DNA of 64,000 nucleotides from Brumimicrobium glaciale (GTDB lineage Bacteria > Bacteroidota > Bacteroidia > Flavobacteriales_D > Crocinitomicaceae). Below are positions 19,082 through 27,884 of this stretch, in pieces. The notes below the pieces were generated by a model. That model had not been told where the DNA came from. It worked only from the letters and a program-made list of their open reading frames with translations, and searched no databases. A program made the position numbers and the translations under genes. The stretch's first letter is position 1; every line of letters begins with the position of its first letter. The stretch spans positions 62,001 to 126,000 of the forward strand of contig NZ_SETE01000003.1 in assembly GCF_004152935.1 (NCBI RefSeq), given 5' to 3'.

Positions 19082-19663
19082 GTTTGGAGGTTAAATTCTC
19101 GCTTTTCGTTGAAAAGGATATTAATTGATTTAAAAACGAGATACAATTTACTCTGTAATTTTGTGATTTCGGAAAGAAAAATATCAAATAAAGAGGGCTC
19201 TGTATGAACTACTGTGGGTAAACAATTTTAATCCTTCGAAAAATTAATAGTTCGTCTACGAATTTAACTGTAACCTACAAGAGTTGTGTTTTACAAGTAT
19301 TTATCAAAATTATCATTTCATTTTCATAAGAAAGCACATGAAAGCCAGTATTTCGAATGGTTATTACCGGCGGGACGGCATATTAATAGCCAAGCACGTA
19401 AGTCCTTGGCTATTAACAAATAGATATAATACAAAACCACTCAAAATCATATAGCTCCATAATAAGTTGAATTGGGATAGGAAAACACTATTGAATTCAT
19501 AGAAAACCATTAATCAGAATCAACGAATTATAAGAATTATCTTATTTTTAATGAAACATCTGAACTTAGTCACAAATCCTGTGTTTTATGCAAGTAAAGT
19601 GACTCATTCAGATAAAAATGGAATGAAATAAACGCTTTAACTTTTATAGATAAGCAATAAATT
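19082..19663. other. 580-bp intergenic region with an orphan hairpin
   Basis: No gene found. It contains a perfect 12-bp inverted repeat at 19383-19416, described separately. The remainder is AT-rich leader for the SDR gene. Confidence 0.5.
19383..19416. repeat. perfect inverted repeat in an otherwise empty gap
   Basis: TTAATAGCCAAG (19383-19394) and CTTGGCTATTAA (19405-19416) form a perfect 12-bp stem with a 10-nt loop. It is about 300 bp from the nearest gene on either side and has no T-run on the plus strand, so a simple terminator for the YqaE gene is doubtful. Confidence 0.6.
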
Positions 19664-20446
19664 ATGATAAATAAAAAGACAGCATTAATTACAGGAGCCA
19701 GTAGCGGAATAGGTAAAGAATTTGCTCATATACATGCCGAAAAAGGCGGGGATTTAATCATCGTTGCGCGAAGTGAGGACAAACTGAATGCATTAAAAAA
19801 CGAACTTGAAAAAGCGTTTAAAATTAATGTATTTGTAATTCAAAAGGATTTAACGGCTCCTAATTCAGCTAAAGAAATCTATGAAGAAGTTCATTCTGCC
19901 GGATTAAAAGTAGATTATTTAATTAATAACGCAGGATTCGGTGGTTTAGGGAAATTCCATGAAAGAAAGTTAGAGGATGATTTAGCCATGATTAATCTAA
20001 ACATAAGTGCTTTGACTGCATTAACACATTATTTCTTACAAGATTTCACTAAAAATAATTCAGGAAAGATTCTTAATGTTTCTTCAACTGCAAGTTTAAT
20101 GGCTGGTCCACTTCAAGCTGTTTATTATGCAACCAAAGCTTATGTAACGTCATTTAGCAATGCAATTGCAGAAGAATTAAGCGGAACGAAGGTTACTGTC
20201 TCCAACTTAATGCCTGGCGCAACAGAATCAGAGTTTGGTAGAATATCTGGAATGGATAAAACAGTACTTTTTAATAAAACCGCCAGTGCAAGACAAGTCG
20301 CAGAACAAGGTTATAATGGTATGCTTAAAGGAAAGCTAGATGTTATTGCTGGTCTGCCTTTTAGCCAGAAATTAATGTTTAAAATGATTCCTTTTCTTCC
20401 TAAAAAGTTGCTGTTGAAGCAGGTTAAGAAGATGCAAGATATTTGA
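19664..20446 (+). CDS. short-chain dehydrogenase/reductase (SDR)
   Basis: 260 residues with the classical SDR layout: Rossmann nucleotide-binding motif TGASSGIG (8-15), structural NNAG (about 89-92), catalytic Ser in NVSSTASLMAGP and the YxxxK pair YYATK about 13 residues on. The variable C-terminal helices resemble the DltE-like/'classical' SDRs that reduce carbonyl groups with NAD(P)H. No residue fixes the substrate. Cytoplasmic, monocistronic, convergent with the end of the respiratory operon. Confidence 0.9.
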   Translation: MINKKTALITGASSGIGKEFAHIHAEKGGDLIIVARSEDKLNALKNELEKAFKINVFVIQKDLTAPNSAKEIYEEVHSAGLKVDYLINNAGFGGLGKFHERKLEDDLAMINLNISALTALTHYFLQDFTKNNSGKILNVSSTASLMAGPLQAVYYATKAYVTSFSNAIAEELSGTKVTVSNLMPGATESEFGRISGMDKTVLFNKTASARQVAEQGYNGMLKGKLDVIAGLPFSQKLMFKMIPFLPKKLLLKQVKKMQDI

Positions 20447-20503
20447 TTTCCACCATGGATTATAATCCTTGCTGGAATTCCACACTATTGCTGGATTTAT
20501 ATT

Positions 20504-21049
20504 CTAAATTTCCAATCCGTAATAAGGTGAAATCATAATGTATACCACAACTCCAGTAACGGCCACATACAGCCAAATTGGGAATGAAAAACGCGTCCAT
20601 TTCTTATGTTTCTCAAATGCTCCTTGCCACGCATAGAAATACGTGAAAAGCACTAAAGGAACTACACCAACACTTAAAATAATATGTGAAATTAGAATGG
20701 TGTAATAAACAATTGGGAATTGACCTCCGTAAGATGTACTGTCTGACGTAATGTGATAAACGATGTACAATACCAAGAACATCAATGAAAAACCTAATGC
20801 TGTTTTCATGAGATTTTCATGCAGCTTGTATTTTTTGTTTCTAACTGCTAATACTGCACTTACCAACAAAATAGCTGTTATTCCATTAATTGTTGCATAA
20901 ATTGAGGGTAAAAATGAAAAATCCATTCCTTCTGGCTTCACTTTAATTTCAAAAAGTAAAGCTACGGCCACAGGAATAACAATAGATAAAGCAACAATAA
21001 TCTTCTTGAAAGACTTTATTTGAGCTGGGGATTTCACTTTAGTTTGCAT
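20504..21049 (-). CDS. DUF420 membrane protein, last gene of the oxidase operon
   Basis: 181 residues with five predicted membrane helices (about 18-34, 47-66, 85-105, 117-140 and 155-175), matching DUF420 proteins, which are found next to cytochrome c oxidase and SCO genes in Bacteroidota. The Bacillus relative CtaM is needed for oxidase maturation, so an assembly role is likely by family and location. His residues lie in or near helices (LHENLMKTAL, YHITSD, SHIILS). The start overlaps the upstream SCO gene by 11 bp, showing co-transcription. Confidence 0.82.
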   Translation of the reverse strand: MQTKVKSPAQIKSFKKIIVALSIVIPVAVALLFEIKVKPEGMDFSFLPSIYATINGITAILLVSAVLAVRNKKYKLHENLMKTALGFSLMFLVLYIVYHITSDSTSYGGQFPIVYYTILISHIILSVGVVPLVLFTYFYAWQGAFEKHKKWTRFSFPIWLYVAVTGVVVYIMISPYYGLEI

Positions 21050-21725
21050 CTAGTAATTTTTTAGCGTCTTCAATTAACTGGTTTCGACTATCTTCATCTA
21101 GTCCATCATAAACGCCTCGAATATGTTGATTCTTGTCAATTAAAACGAAATTTGGACTGTGTGCATAACCTCCAGGGGAATTCTCATCGGCATTCGCGTG
21201 AATTTGAAATCCCTCTAACCCTAATGTGTGCGTTTCGGCTTCATCACCTGTTAAGAAGAACCAATTTTCAGCTGTAATTTCATGACGTTTTCTGTACAAA
21301 CGCAATCTTGCTGGTGTGTCTCTGTCTGGATCGATAGAAAATGATAGAAAATTCAGGTCTTTCTGGTAAGCACTTAATGAATCATTAACTCCTCGCATGG
21401 CTTTCGTCATAGGTGGACAAATGGTTGGACAATAAGTAAACATAAAGTCTACAATCCATACTTTATTATCAATATCATCTGAACTTAAGAAGATTGAATC
21501 TTGCGTTAAATAATTCCATTTTGGAACCTTATGAAACATAGTGTCACCAACTTCGTAACCTTCTATTGCTTCATAAACGATATCGTGATGACCAATAAAT
21601 GGTAGATTTACTCTTTTCTGTTCGTCTTTAGAATCAGAACAAGCGAAAAGTAAAGTGAATAAAAAGAGAGTTGATAAAGTTAAAGATCTATTTCTCTTCG
21701 TTTTTGATTTTGTCATCTTTGTCAT
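21039..21725 (-). CDS. SCO1/SenC-family copper assembly lipoprotein
   Basis: I chose the start at MTKMTKSK (21723-21725); an upstream Met at 21764 in the same frame gives an N-terminal tail without a function. The hydrophobic segment FLFTLLFAC ends in a lipoprotein Cys. The thioredoxin-like domain carries the SCO copper motif CPTICPP (CxxxC) and a downstream conserved His in GGYAHSPNFVLID. SCO proteins deliver copper to the CuA centre of cytochrome c oxidase subunit II. It overlaps the preceding SCO-like gene, so both are translated from one transcript. Confidence 0.88.
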   Translation of the reverse strand: MTKMTKSKTKRNRSLTLSTLFLFTLLFACSDSKDEQKRVNLPFIGHHDIVYEAIEGYEVGDTMFHKVPKWNYLTQDSIFLSSDDIDNKVWIVDFMFTYCPTICPPMTKAMRGVNDSLSAYQKDLNFLSFSIDPDRDTPARLRLYRKRHEITAENWFFLTGDEAETHTLGLEGFQIHANADENSPGGYAHSPNFVLIDKNQHIRGVYDGLDEDSRNQLIEDAKKLLDAN

Positions 21726-22377
21726 ACTGCTTCTGTAAAAGTGCAACGTGCTGCTTATAATCACGAATTAAACCTTCTTGATTACCTCTTCTAACAAGTC
21801 GCAATTGATTTTCTTTGTCCACAATAAGCATTGTTTCAAGGAAAGATTTTCCTGCAAATGTGCTGTCTGAAGTGGTAGAATAAAGATTTATTCCATTATT
21901 TTCTATATCGTAAATTTGCTTAGGGTCTCCTGTAACTAGATTCCAGATTGTAGAGTCATAACCTTCAATCACATCATTCAATGTATACAATAATTCATCG
22001 ATGTTATCTACTGGATTTCCATCTTGATCTGTTACAACAGAGATGATTTTAATATGACCTAAACTCTTCTGATTTTTTCTGTAGTCTTGATAAATTTGAA
22101 GATTAAACTTAAAAAGATCTATAGCACAGTGCTGTGGACAAGAAGTTTGAATAGTGGTAAAAAGCGTGATTTTACCTTCTTGCGTTTCATTGTTAACCAA
22201 CTTTCCATTTGCTCCAACAAATTCATATTCTGGCATTTCAGAATAAATTGGTAATGTTTGGAAGTTGTGTTCGCATTTCCCCATTGTGATCAAAACCAAA
22301 GCAGATGCTGGACCGAAAACAATTATCATCATAAGAAGCGGTTTAAGAAAACCGCCTCTTTTTTTATTTTTTGTCAA
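21688..22377 (-). CDS. second SCO-like thioredoxin-fold protein
   Basis: 229 residues. An N-terminal membrane helix (about 12-32, PLLMMIIVFGPASALVLIT) anchors a periplasmic thioredoxin-like domain with a CxxxC motif (SCPQHC, about 88-93) in the position of the SCO copper site. Overall similarity to SCO is lower than in the next gene: the motif lacks the canonical P-x-I-C-P context, and the tail has ETMLIVDKENQLRLVRRGN where SCO has its conserved His region. It may be a copper chaperone or a redox partner that keeps the true SCO reduced. Tandem SCO genes in this operon suggest divided roles. Confidence 0.75.
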   Translation of the reverse strand: MTKNKKRGGFLKPLLMMIIVFGPASALVLITMGKCEHNFQTLPIYSEMPEYEFVGANGKLVNNETQEGKITLFTTIQTSCPQHCAIDLFKFNLQIYQDYRKNQKSLGHIKIISVVTDQDGNPVDNIDELLYTLNDVIEGYDSTIWNLVTGDPKQIYDIENNGINLYSTTSDSTFAGKSFLETMLIVDKENQLRLVRRGNQEGLIRDYKQHVALLQKQYDKDDKIKNEEK

Positions 22378-22397
22378 AACAATATGTTTTTGAAAAA

Positions 22398-22757
22398 TTA
22401 CATTTTCATTCCTACAGCTGCACCTTCAGTCAACCCAACAAATATTAGGTAAAATATAAAAATAAGGTACGGCAAAAGAATGATCCATTTGAACGCTTTC
22501 TTCTCGTCACCAAGGTGCATAAAAGATAAGACAATGTATCCAGCTTTTACTACTGTTAGTATAATGAAGATTACTTTAATAGCATGCCAACTGAAGCTAT
22601 CTCCTTGTTTAAATATCAATCCGCAAATTACTTCGAAAAGTGTAACCAAAGAAAGTATCAATGTTACTTTCCAAATCTTTTTCCTCATTTTCTTACCCTC
22701 CTCTTCAGAATGGTGATTATATAAAGAATATTCTATAATGTCGTCTCTTTGTTCCAT
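22398..22757 (-). CDS. cytochrome c oxidase subunit IV-like protein
   Basis: 119 residues with three membrane helices (about 27-47, 55-78 and 90-110). The pattern VFIILTVVKAGYIVLSFMHL is typical of prokaryotic subunit IV (COX4_pro/CtaF), including the Lys and the conserved FMHL. Charged N-terminus on the inner side. It sits between subunit III and the SCO genes in the same direction, with 20-45 bp gaps, so it is part of the oxidase operon and should be a small structural subunit of the aa3/caa3-type oxidase. Confidence 0.85.
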   Translation of the reverse strand: MEQRDDIIEYSLYNHHSEEEGKKMRKKIWKVTLILSLVTLFEVICGLIFKQGDSFSWHAIKVIFIILTVVKAGYIVLSFMHLGDEKKAFKWIILLPYLIFIFYLIFVGLTEGAAVGMKM

Positions 22758-22800
22758 GTTTTAAAATATACAAGTGAATAACTGCGCTTACAATTAAAAT

Positions 22801-23877
22801 TTATATCAAGTAGAAGAATGTAAATACAAACACCCATACTAAATCGACAAAGTGCCAATAAAGTCCACCTTTTTCAACCATTTCATAATGGCCTCTTTTG
22901 TGGTAAGTACCTTTCAATACGTTTAAGAAAATAACGATGTTAAGGATAATACCAATTGTAACGTGGAATCCGTGAAATCCTGTTACGAAGAAAAAGAAGT
23001 GACCATAAGTTTGTGGTCCATATTCGTTTTCATGAAGGTTAGCTCCATAAACTACGTTTCCTTTTGAAAGTGCCTCATAATATAAAGCGACAGAACCTTC
23101 TTCTTCATGAATACGGGTTGTTTCGTCATCAGCAGAAGAAAGTGCGTGTAATGTCCCAGCTTCTTTAACAATCAACTGAAGACCTTGATCTGCATCTTTA
23201 TTAACTCGAGCTACTGTTCCATCGTGCAAAGTAATCATCATAGCACCTGCAGTACCTGATAAGTTTCTTTTTGCTGCTGCATGTTGAAATGCGTGCATTA
23301 AGTCACCATCTTCTTTGGTAATGTTGTCATTGGTAATTAACTCACCGATTCCTGCATAATGCGCTCCTGGTTTAACGATTTCGAAGCTTTGGATTTTTCC
23401 AAACTCTCCTTTAGCCGTTGCAACAGAACCGTCACTTAACTCCACTCTACCAAATTTAGTTCCGTGGATGAAGTGTGACCACTCCCAAGCTTGAGAACCA
23501 ACGAAAATAAGTCCACCTAAAACAGTTGCAAGCATCCATTTAGTAACTCCTTTTCTGTCCATTCTATGTCCTGCTTCAACAGCAAGTACCATAGTTACAG
23601 AACTTATAATTAGGATAAAAGTCATCAATGCTACATAAGCAAGTGGATAACTACCGTGTAAGAATGGTAAGGCATCAAATGTTTCTTCACCAATAGGCCA
23701 TGATCCTCCATAAGAGTATCTTGTAAAACCATAGGCGATTAGGAATCCTCCGAATGTCAAAGCATCCGATACAAGGAAAAACCACATCATTAATTTACCG
23801 TAACCTACGCTAAAAGGGGAACCTTTTCCGTCCCATCCTACGTTAGCATTAATTTCATTAGAAGCGTGTCCCGACAT
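22801..23877 (-). CDS. cytochrome c oxidase subunit III (with a large soluble insert)
   Basis: 358 residues. Membrane helices at about 28-50, 72-97 and 115-132 carry the subunit III pattern; WEWSHFIHG follows the third. A soluble insert of about 130 residues (140-270) interrupts the protein before the family resumes with QTYGHFFFFVTGFHGFHVTIG and a last helix region GLYWHFVDLVWVFVFTFFYLI. The His-rich stretches and W-H-F-V-D-L-V-W are hallmarks of subunit III. The insert is acidic and beta/alpha in look; its job is unknown. A second subunit III gene lies directly upstream, 25 bp away, as in other Flavobacteriia. Confidence 0.9.
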   Translation of the reverse strand: MSGHASNEINANVGWDGKGSPFSVGYGKLMMWFFLVSDALTFGGFLIAYGFTRYSYGGSWPIGEETFDALPFLHGSYPLAYVALMTFILIISSVTMVLAVEAGHRMDRKGVTKWMLATVLGGLIFVGSQAWEWSHFIHGTKFGRVELSDGSVATAKGEFGKIQSFEIVKPGAHYAGIGELITNDNITKEDGDLMHAFQHAAAKRNLSGTAGAMMITLHDGTVARVNKDADQGLQLIVKEAGTLHALSSADDETTRIHEEEGSVALYYEALSKGNVVYGANLHENEYGPQTYGHFFFFVTGFHGFHVTIGIILNIVIFLNVLKGTYHKRGHYEMVEKGGLYWHFVDLVWVFVFTFFYLI

Positions 23878-23902
23878 TTTTCAATTAGTTTTGTGTGCGA
23901 AT

Positions 23903-24961
23903 TTAATGAATAAAAAGTAAAAATAGTAATAAATATAACCATAAAACACCTAAAAAGTGCCAGAAGATAGATCCAGCGCCTAAAGATATGGCCATTTTAT
24001 AAGCATTCTCAGCTGTATATGAACGAATTGACATCACTATCAACATTATCAATCCAGCTACAACATGCAACAGGTGCAATATAGTAATTACGTAGAAATA
24101 AGCCGTACTCATGTCTTTATTTCCTCTTAAAAGTTTATTTTGAAGATTCGCACTAAGTGGTTTCCCCTTATACATTAACGTACGTTCTTTATAATCTAGT
24201 TCGTTTCCATTATAGTACAACTTAAAATCTTTACCCATTTCACCTTGCATAAAGAAATCTGCTCTATCATCTTTTACGTTTTGAGCTAAATCTCTTAATC
24301 TTCTAAAATCTAATTCTTCTAGTCGCTCACCATTTGGACGAATAAATTCGCCATCAATGAAAGTTAAAGGTTCACTCTTATATAATAATGTAAATTCACC
24401 ATAGTTGATATTCTTTCCTTTTAAATCGGATAAACTAGGAACAGTAAACTGATCAGCGAAAGCTTGTAAGTTTTTCTTATCGTCTCCTTCGATCTTTTTA
24501 TCATTAAGATAAAACTGATTATTATCAACAGTTAAATATTCTCCACCTTTTTTAATCTCGTAGTAATCTCCGTAACGGCCATCATCAACAATTACATTAG
24601 TTACCCAATGCGCACCGCTTTTAACGAGTGCTTTATATCCTAAAAATTGAAAAACACCAAATCCTATCCCTAACAATAGTGTTGTAACAACCATTAGACG
24701 TGCACGAGAAACATTCCCTGCTTTTGCCGCTCTTGTAGCACCAATGAGTACAATACTACTTAAGATAATAATTGCGGTACTTACAAAAAATGCTTTTGGC
24801 AAATCAACTTTCACCCAAAAGCTATCTCCCATAGAAACAATATAAGCGGAGGTAAGTCCGGCAAACATCATACTAATACTTACACAAACTATCCAAACTA
24901 AGTTTTTTTTAGCTTTCGCCTGTACCTCTCTTGGATATGAATCGTCAAAATTCCTTTTCAT
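23903..24961 (-). CDS. second heme-copper oxidase subunit III-type protein
   Basis: 352 residues. Three N-terminal helices (about 19-42, 58-76 and 90-112) and two C-terminal ones (about 285-310 and 328-351), the latter with FYVITILHLLHVVAGL and IFWHFLGVLWLYLLLFLLF, match subunit III. Between them lies a soluble segment of about 165 residues. It contains three degenerate repeats of a short beta unit (EYLTVDNNQFYLNDKKI, TLLYKSEPLTFIDGEFI, FKLYYNGNELDYKERTL). Helix patterns are those of oxidase assembly partners rather than of catalytic subunits; no metal ligands are expected. Subunits I and II are not in this window. Confidence 0.87.
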   Translation of the reverse strand: MKRNFDDSYPREVQAKAKKNLVWIVCVSISMMFAGLTSAYIVSMGDSFWVKVDLPKAFFVSTAIIILSSIVLIGATRAAKAGNVSRARLMVVTTLLLGIGFGVFQFLGYKALVKSGAHWVTNVIVDDGRYGDYYEIKKGGEYLTVDNNQFYLNDKKIEGDDKKNLQAFADQFTVPSLSDLKGKNINYGEFTLLYKSEPLTFIDGEFIRPNGERLEELDFRRLRDLAQNVKDDRADFFMQGEMGKDFKLYYNGNELDYKERTLMYKGKPLSANLQNKLLRGNKDMSTAYFYVITILHLLHVVAGLIMLIVMSIRSYTAENAYKMAISLGAGSIFWHFLGVLWLYLLLFLLFIH

Positions 24962-25007
24962 GACTTTATTTATTTTTTTGCTTCTTTCTTAAAATAGGTA
25001 ATTCACA

Positions 25008-25874
25008 CTATGTAAAAAAGAAATATTTATCAATGACATAAACAAACTGGATCAAAGGTAAATAAATGAATGATGCAAACATTAATTTTCTAGCGTCTTT
25101 GTCTTCTAATGTCAAATACAGTTTATATGCATATAAAAAGAAGAGCAATCCTAAAACTGAAGCTGCCAATACACTAAAAGGTCCTACGAAATTAAGTACC
25201 CATGGAAAAAGTGAAAATGGAATCAATAATAATGCTGAGAGTGCTATTCTAAATGCTGAAGTTTTAGATTTTCCAGACATTGAGGGCAATAAATAAAAAT
25301 TAGCTTTTTGATAATCGTCGTGTGCTACCCAAGCAATTGCCCAGAAATGTGGTAATTGCCAAACGAATTGAACAAAGAATAATGCGCCTGGCATTGCTGA
25401 AAACTCATTCGTTACTGCAATTGCTCCTAACATTGGAGGAATTGCTCCTGGAAATGCTCCCACAATCACAGCCCATGGTGTAACTTGTTTTAATGGAGTA
25501 TATATAAATGAATAAGAAACATAAGCGATCAAACCTAGAATCATTGAATTCAAATTTAGCTGATAAAGCATCCATGAACCAATAACCAAAGAAAGTATTA
25601 CAACAGTATATGCTTCAGCAAGGCTCATAGAACCACGTGGAAGTGGACGTTTTTCAGTACGCGCCATTTTTTTATCTAGGTCTCGCTCCCAAATTTGATT
25701 ACTCCCGTTACTTGCTGCTGTCACTAAAAGTCCACCTACTAAAAGGTAAAAAGCTTCTAACCATGTTCCGCCACCAGCAAATAAAAATCCTGACAACGCG
25801 GAGATAATCACAGAAAATGATAACCTGAACTTTGTGAAGAGTCCGTAATCTTTAAGTTTTGAATTCTCAGCCAT
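25008..25874 (-). CDS. ctaB: protoheme IX farnesyltransferase
   Basis: Start taken at MAENSKLKDYGL (25872-25874); the in-frame Met at 25958 adds an unrelated hydrophobic tail. About 288 residues with the UbiA-superfamily plan: first Asp-rich site NQIWERDLDKKMARTEKRPLP, a second helix set, and the loop AIAWVAHDDYQKANFYLLP containing the second Asp pair. It adds a farnesyl group to heme B, making heme O, the precursor of heme A for cytochrome oxidase. It is the first gene of the operon running ctaB, subunit III, subunit III, subunit IV, SCO-like, SCO, DUF420. Confidence 0.93.
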   Translation of the reverse strand: MAENSKLKDYGLFTKFRLSFSVIISALSGFLFAGGGTWLEAFYLLVGGLLVTAASNGSNQIWERDLDKKMARTEKRPLPRGSMSLAEAYTVVILSLVIGSWMLYQLNLNSMILGLIAYVSYSFIYTPLKQVTPWAVIVGAFPGAIPPMLGAIAVTNEFSAMPGALFFVQFVWQLPHFWAIAWVAHDDYQKANFYLLPSMSGKSKTSAFRIALSALLLIPFSLFPWVLNFVGPFSVLAASVLGLLFFLYAYKLYLTLEDKDARKLMFASFIYLPLIQFVYVIDKYFFFT

Positions 25875-25912
25875 GACCTTTAAACAGGTTTTTTTATTTC
25901 TAAAATGTGGGA

Positions 25913-25920
25913 CAAAATTA
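25913..25920 (-). promoter_or_regulatory. -7 element of the oxidase operon
   Basis: On the minus strand TAATTTTG matches TAnnTTTG, about 40 nt before the ctaB start. A TTTG lies slightly further upstream than the usual spacing (about 23 nt). Confidence 0.45.
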
Positions 25921-26147
25921 ATGATTATTTTAGCTAAACTTAACAAATTCCAAATCAATATTGATTCCTTGTCCTATGAATTGCCCTTTGACATTGTTTA
26001 TCTAGTGATTACACTACTTTTAAGCCTTCAAAAATTGATATTAAAATGCTGTTTTTCTCATGTTAAATTCAAGTTTAGATGAATCATCATTTTCCAAAAC
26101 CTGATAAAACTCAATTTTATATTCACATTAAAAACTTTAGGATTGAT

Positions 26148-26155
26148 TAGCTTTG
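26148..26155 (+). promoter_or_regulatory. -7 element before the PLP decarboxylase gene
   Basis: TAGCTTTG matches TAnnTTTG and ends 17 nt before the start codon at 26173. No -33 TTG is evident. Confidence 0.35.
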
Positions 26156-26172
26156 CAAAAAACTTATAGCAG

Positions 26173-27399
26173 ATGTATCAATATTGGGATAAAAAATCAG
26201 AGGAAGAAATTAAAGAAATTGTTTTCGGTTCTTTGGCTAAAAACATTAATTACGATGAGCAAAATGTATTGGGTGTTCCAGCATCTTACTTAGATAAAAC
26301 AGTTTTTAGTCAGGATGCAGCTTTTTTAAAAGATGCTCCATTTCTTTCTACCTTGATTAAGAACCCAAACCACATTGGATGTCATACTATAGGTGCTTCA
26401 GAACCATTCTTTGCTGGAACACATGAAATAGAGAAAGATTTAATTAAAATCTGTGCTCACGATATATTACATGGAGATAAAGAAGAAGAATTTGATGGCT
26501 ATGTTGCTTCTGGAGGAACAGAGGCTAACATGCAAGCCATTTGGATATACCGTAATTATTTCAAGCAAGAAAAAGGTTTAAAAAATGAGGAGATTTGTAT
26601 CCTGACTTCACAAGACAATCATTACTCAATGGACAAGGCTGGAAATGTTTTCAGTCTACCCGTTCAAAAAGTTGGAGTTTCAGAAAATGGTCGTTTTATT
26701 TCAGAAGAAAGTGTTCAGGCTGCTGTTGACATTCAAAAAGCAAAAGGTGTAAAAGCCTTTATCGTTGTTGCTAATATGATGACCACAATGTTTGGTTCTA
26801 TTGACGAACCAGAGTTTTATTCGACAGTTTTAGAAAGAGAAGGTTTAGACTATTTCATTCATGTAGATGGTGCTTATGGCGGTTTTTACTTTCCTTTTTC
26901 TCAAAAAGAACATCATTTAGACTTTAGAAATCCGAAAATTACATCTGTTACATTGGATGCACATAAAATGGCACAAGCTCCTTATGGGACAGGAATATTT
27001 GTGATCAGAAAAAACTATATGCGTTACGCCAACACCAAAGAAGCGAGTTATGTTGAGGGAGAAGATTCAACATTAATTGGAAGTCGATCTGGTGCAAATG
27101 CTGTTGCCGTTTGGATGATTTTATCGAAATACGGACCTTATGGTTGGATGGAGAAAATTTTCATTCTCCAGAAAAGAGCAGCTTGGATGTGTGAACAATT
27201 AGATGACTTAAAAGTTAAGTATTACCGTCATCCGTCTTCTAACATCATAACAATTAAAAGCGAATTTATCACAGCAGAAATCGCTAAAAAATACGGACTA
27301 GTCCCAGATAATCACCACGCTCCAAAATGGAATAAGATTGTGATTATGGACCATGTTACTATTGAAAGATTGAGTGAGTTGATTGAAGAGCTTAAATAA
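26173..27399 (+). CDS. PLP-dependent group II decarboxylase-like enzyme
   Basis: 408 residues of fold-type I PLP enzyme. Visible motifs: ASGGTEANMQAIWIYRNY (cofactor phosphate site), VDGAYGGFYFPF (Asp that binds the pyridine nitrogen) and TLDAHKMAQAPYGTGIF, where the Lys of DAHK should form the internal aldimine. This arrangement is that of the glutamate/tyrosine/aromatic-amino-acid decarboxylase group. The substrate is not decided by these motifs. Cytoplasmic, divergent from ctaB, with about 300 bp between them. Confidence 0.85.
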   Translation: MYQYWDKKSEEEIKEIVFGSLAKNINYDEQNVLGVPASYLDKTVFSQDAAFLKDAPFLSTLIKNPNHIGCHTIGASEPFFAGTHEIEKDLIKICAHDILHGDKEEEFDGYVASGGTEANMQAIWIYRNYFKQEKGLKNEEICILTSQDNHYSMDKAGNVFSLPVQKVGVSENGRFISEESVQAAVDIQKAKGVKAFIVVANMMTTMFGSIDEPEFYSTVLEREGLDYFIHVDGAYGGFYFPFSQKEHHLDFRNPKITSVTLDAHKMAQAPYGTGIFVIRKNYMRYANTKEASYVEGEDSTLIGSRSGANAVAVWMILSKYGPYGWMEKIFILQKRAAWMCEQLDDLKVKYYRHPSSNIITIKSEFITAEIAKKYGLVPDNHHAPKWNKIVIMDHVTIERLSELIEELK

Positions 27400-27449
27400 T
27401 TATTAATGGTAAATTATTAATTATTAACGCGGTAAATAATTACGAATTA

Positions 27450-27540
27450 TCAATTACGAATTTTGGTTGACTTTGAAGAATGAAAATTTTTTGTTGACTC
27501 GGAGGTAATTAATTACGAATTTTACAAATTATCAATTCAA
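27450..27540. repeat. dispersed ATTACGAATT-type intergenic repeat
   Basis: Runs of ATTACGAATT and the complementary AATTCGTAAT, also present at 35155, 43169, 54420, 60258 and 60436. Always between genes or at a gene end, and degenerate. Confidence 0.5.
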
Positions 27541-27884
27541 ATTCTTCGCCATAAAACATATCCCGCTCCACTAATAGCGTAGCACAAAACATCCCATGGA
27601 TCATAAACGTAGATTGGACTTTTTTGAGGGAGAATGTATTCAAAAAATATGGAGAACATTATAACGCTCAATAACACTAGCGGAATAGGTAATTCTAAAT
27701 TGGGTTTATTCTTAATTTTTCTGATGCTCCACAATGCAAAAGTGTTAACTAAAAAGATACTGAGTAAATCAGCGAGGTAATTGGAAACCAAAACAGGAAA
27801 AACTAAATCTGTTTGTTTTAAGCCATAATAGACTGCGTAGATAATGGCCAATACTATAAAAAGTGGATGTGTAATTGTTTTCAT
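27537..27884 (-). CDS. small membrane protein, possibly VanZ-like
   Basis: 115 residues with four hydrophobic helices (about 7-22, 30-52, 66-86 and 94-112). The C-terminal YVYDPWDVLCYAISGAGYVLW recalls the D-x-x-D-x-L-x-N-x-x-G stretch of VanZ-like proteins, but the similarity is weak and I do not assign a function. The start overlaps the stop of the upstream gene by one base (TAATG), so it belongs to the transcript coming from the enoyl-CoA hydratase gene. Confidence 0.6.
   Translation of the reverse strand: MKTITHPLFIVLAIIYAVYYGLKQTDLVFPVLVSNYLADLLSIFLVNTFALWSIRKIKNKPNLELPIPLVLLSVIMFSIFFEYILPQKSPIYVYDPWDVLCYAISGAGYVLWRRI

Noticed and set aside
25873-26082. Plus-strand open frame of 69 residues between ctaB and the decarboxylase
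   Set aside because: Starts opposite the ctaB start, has no family signal, and lies in the divergent promoter region.
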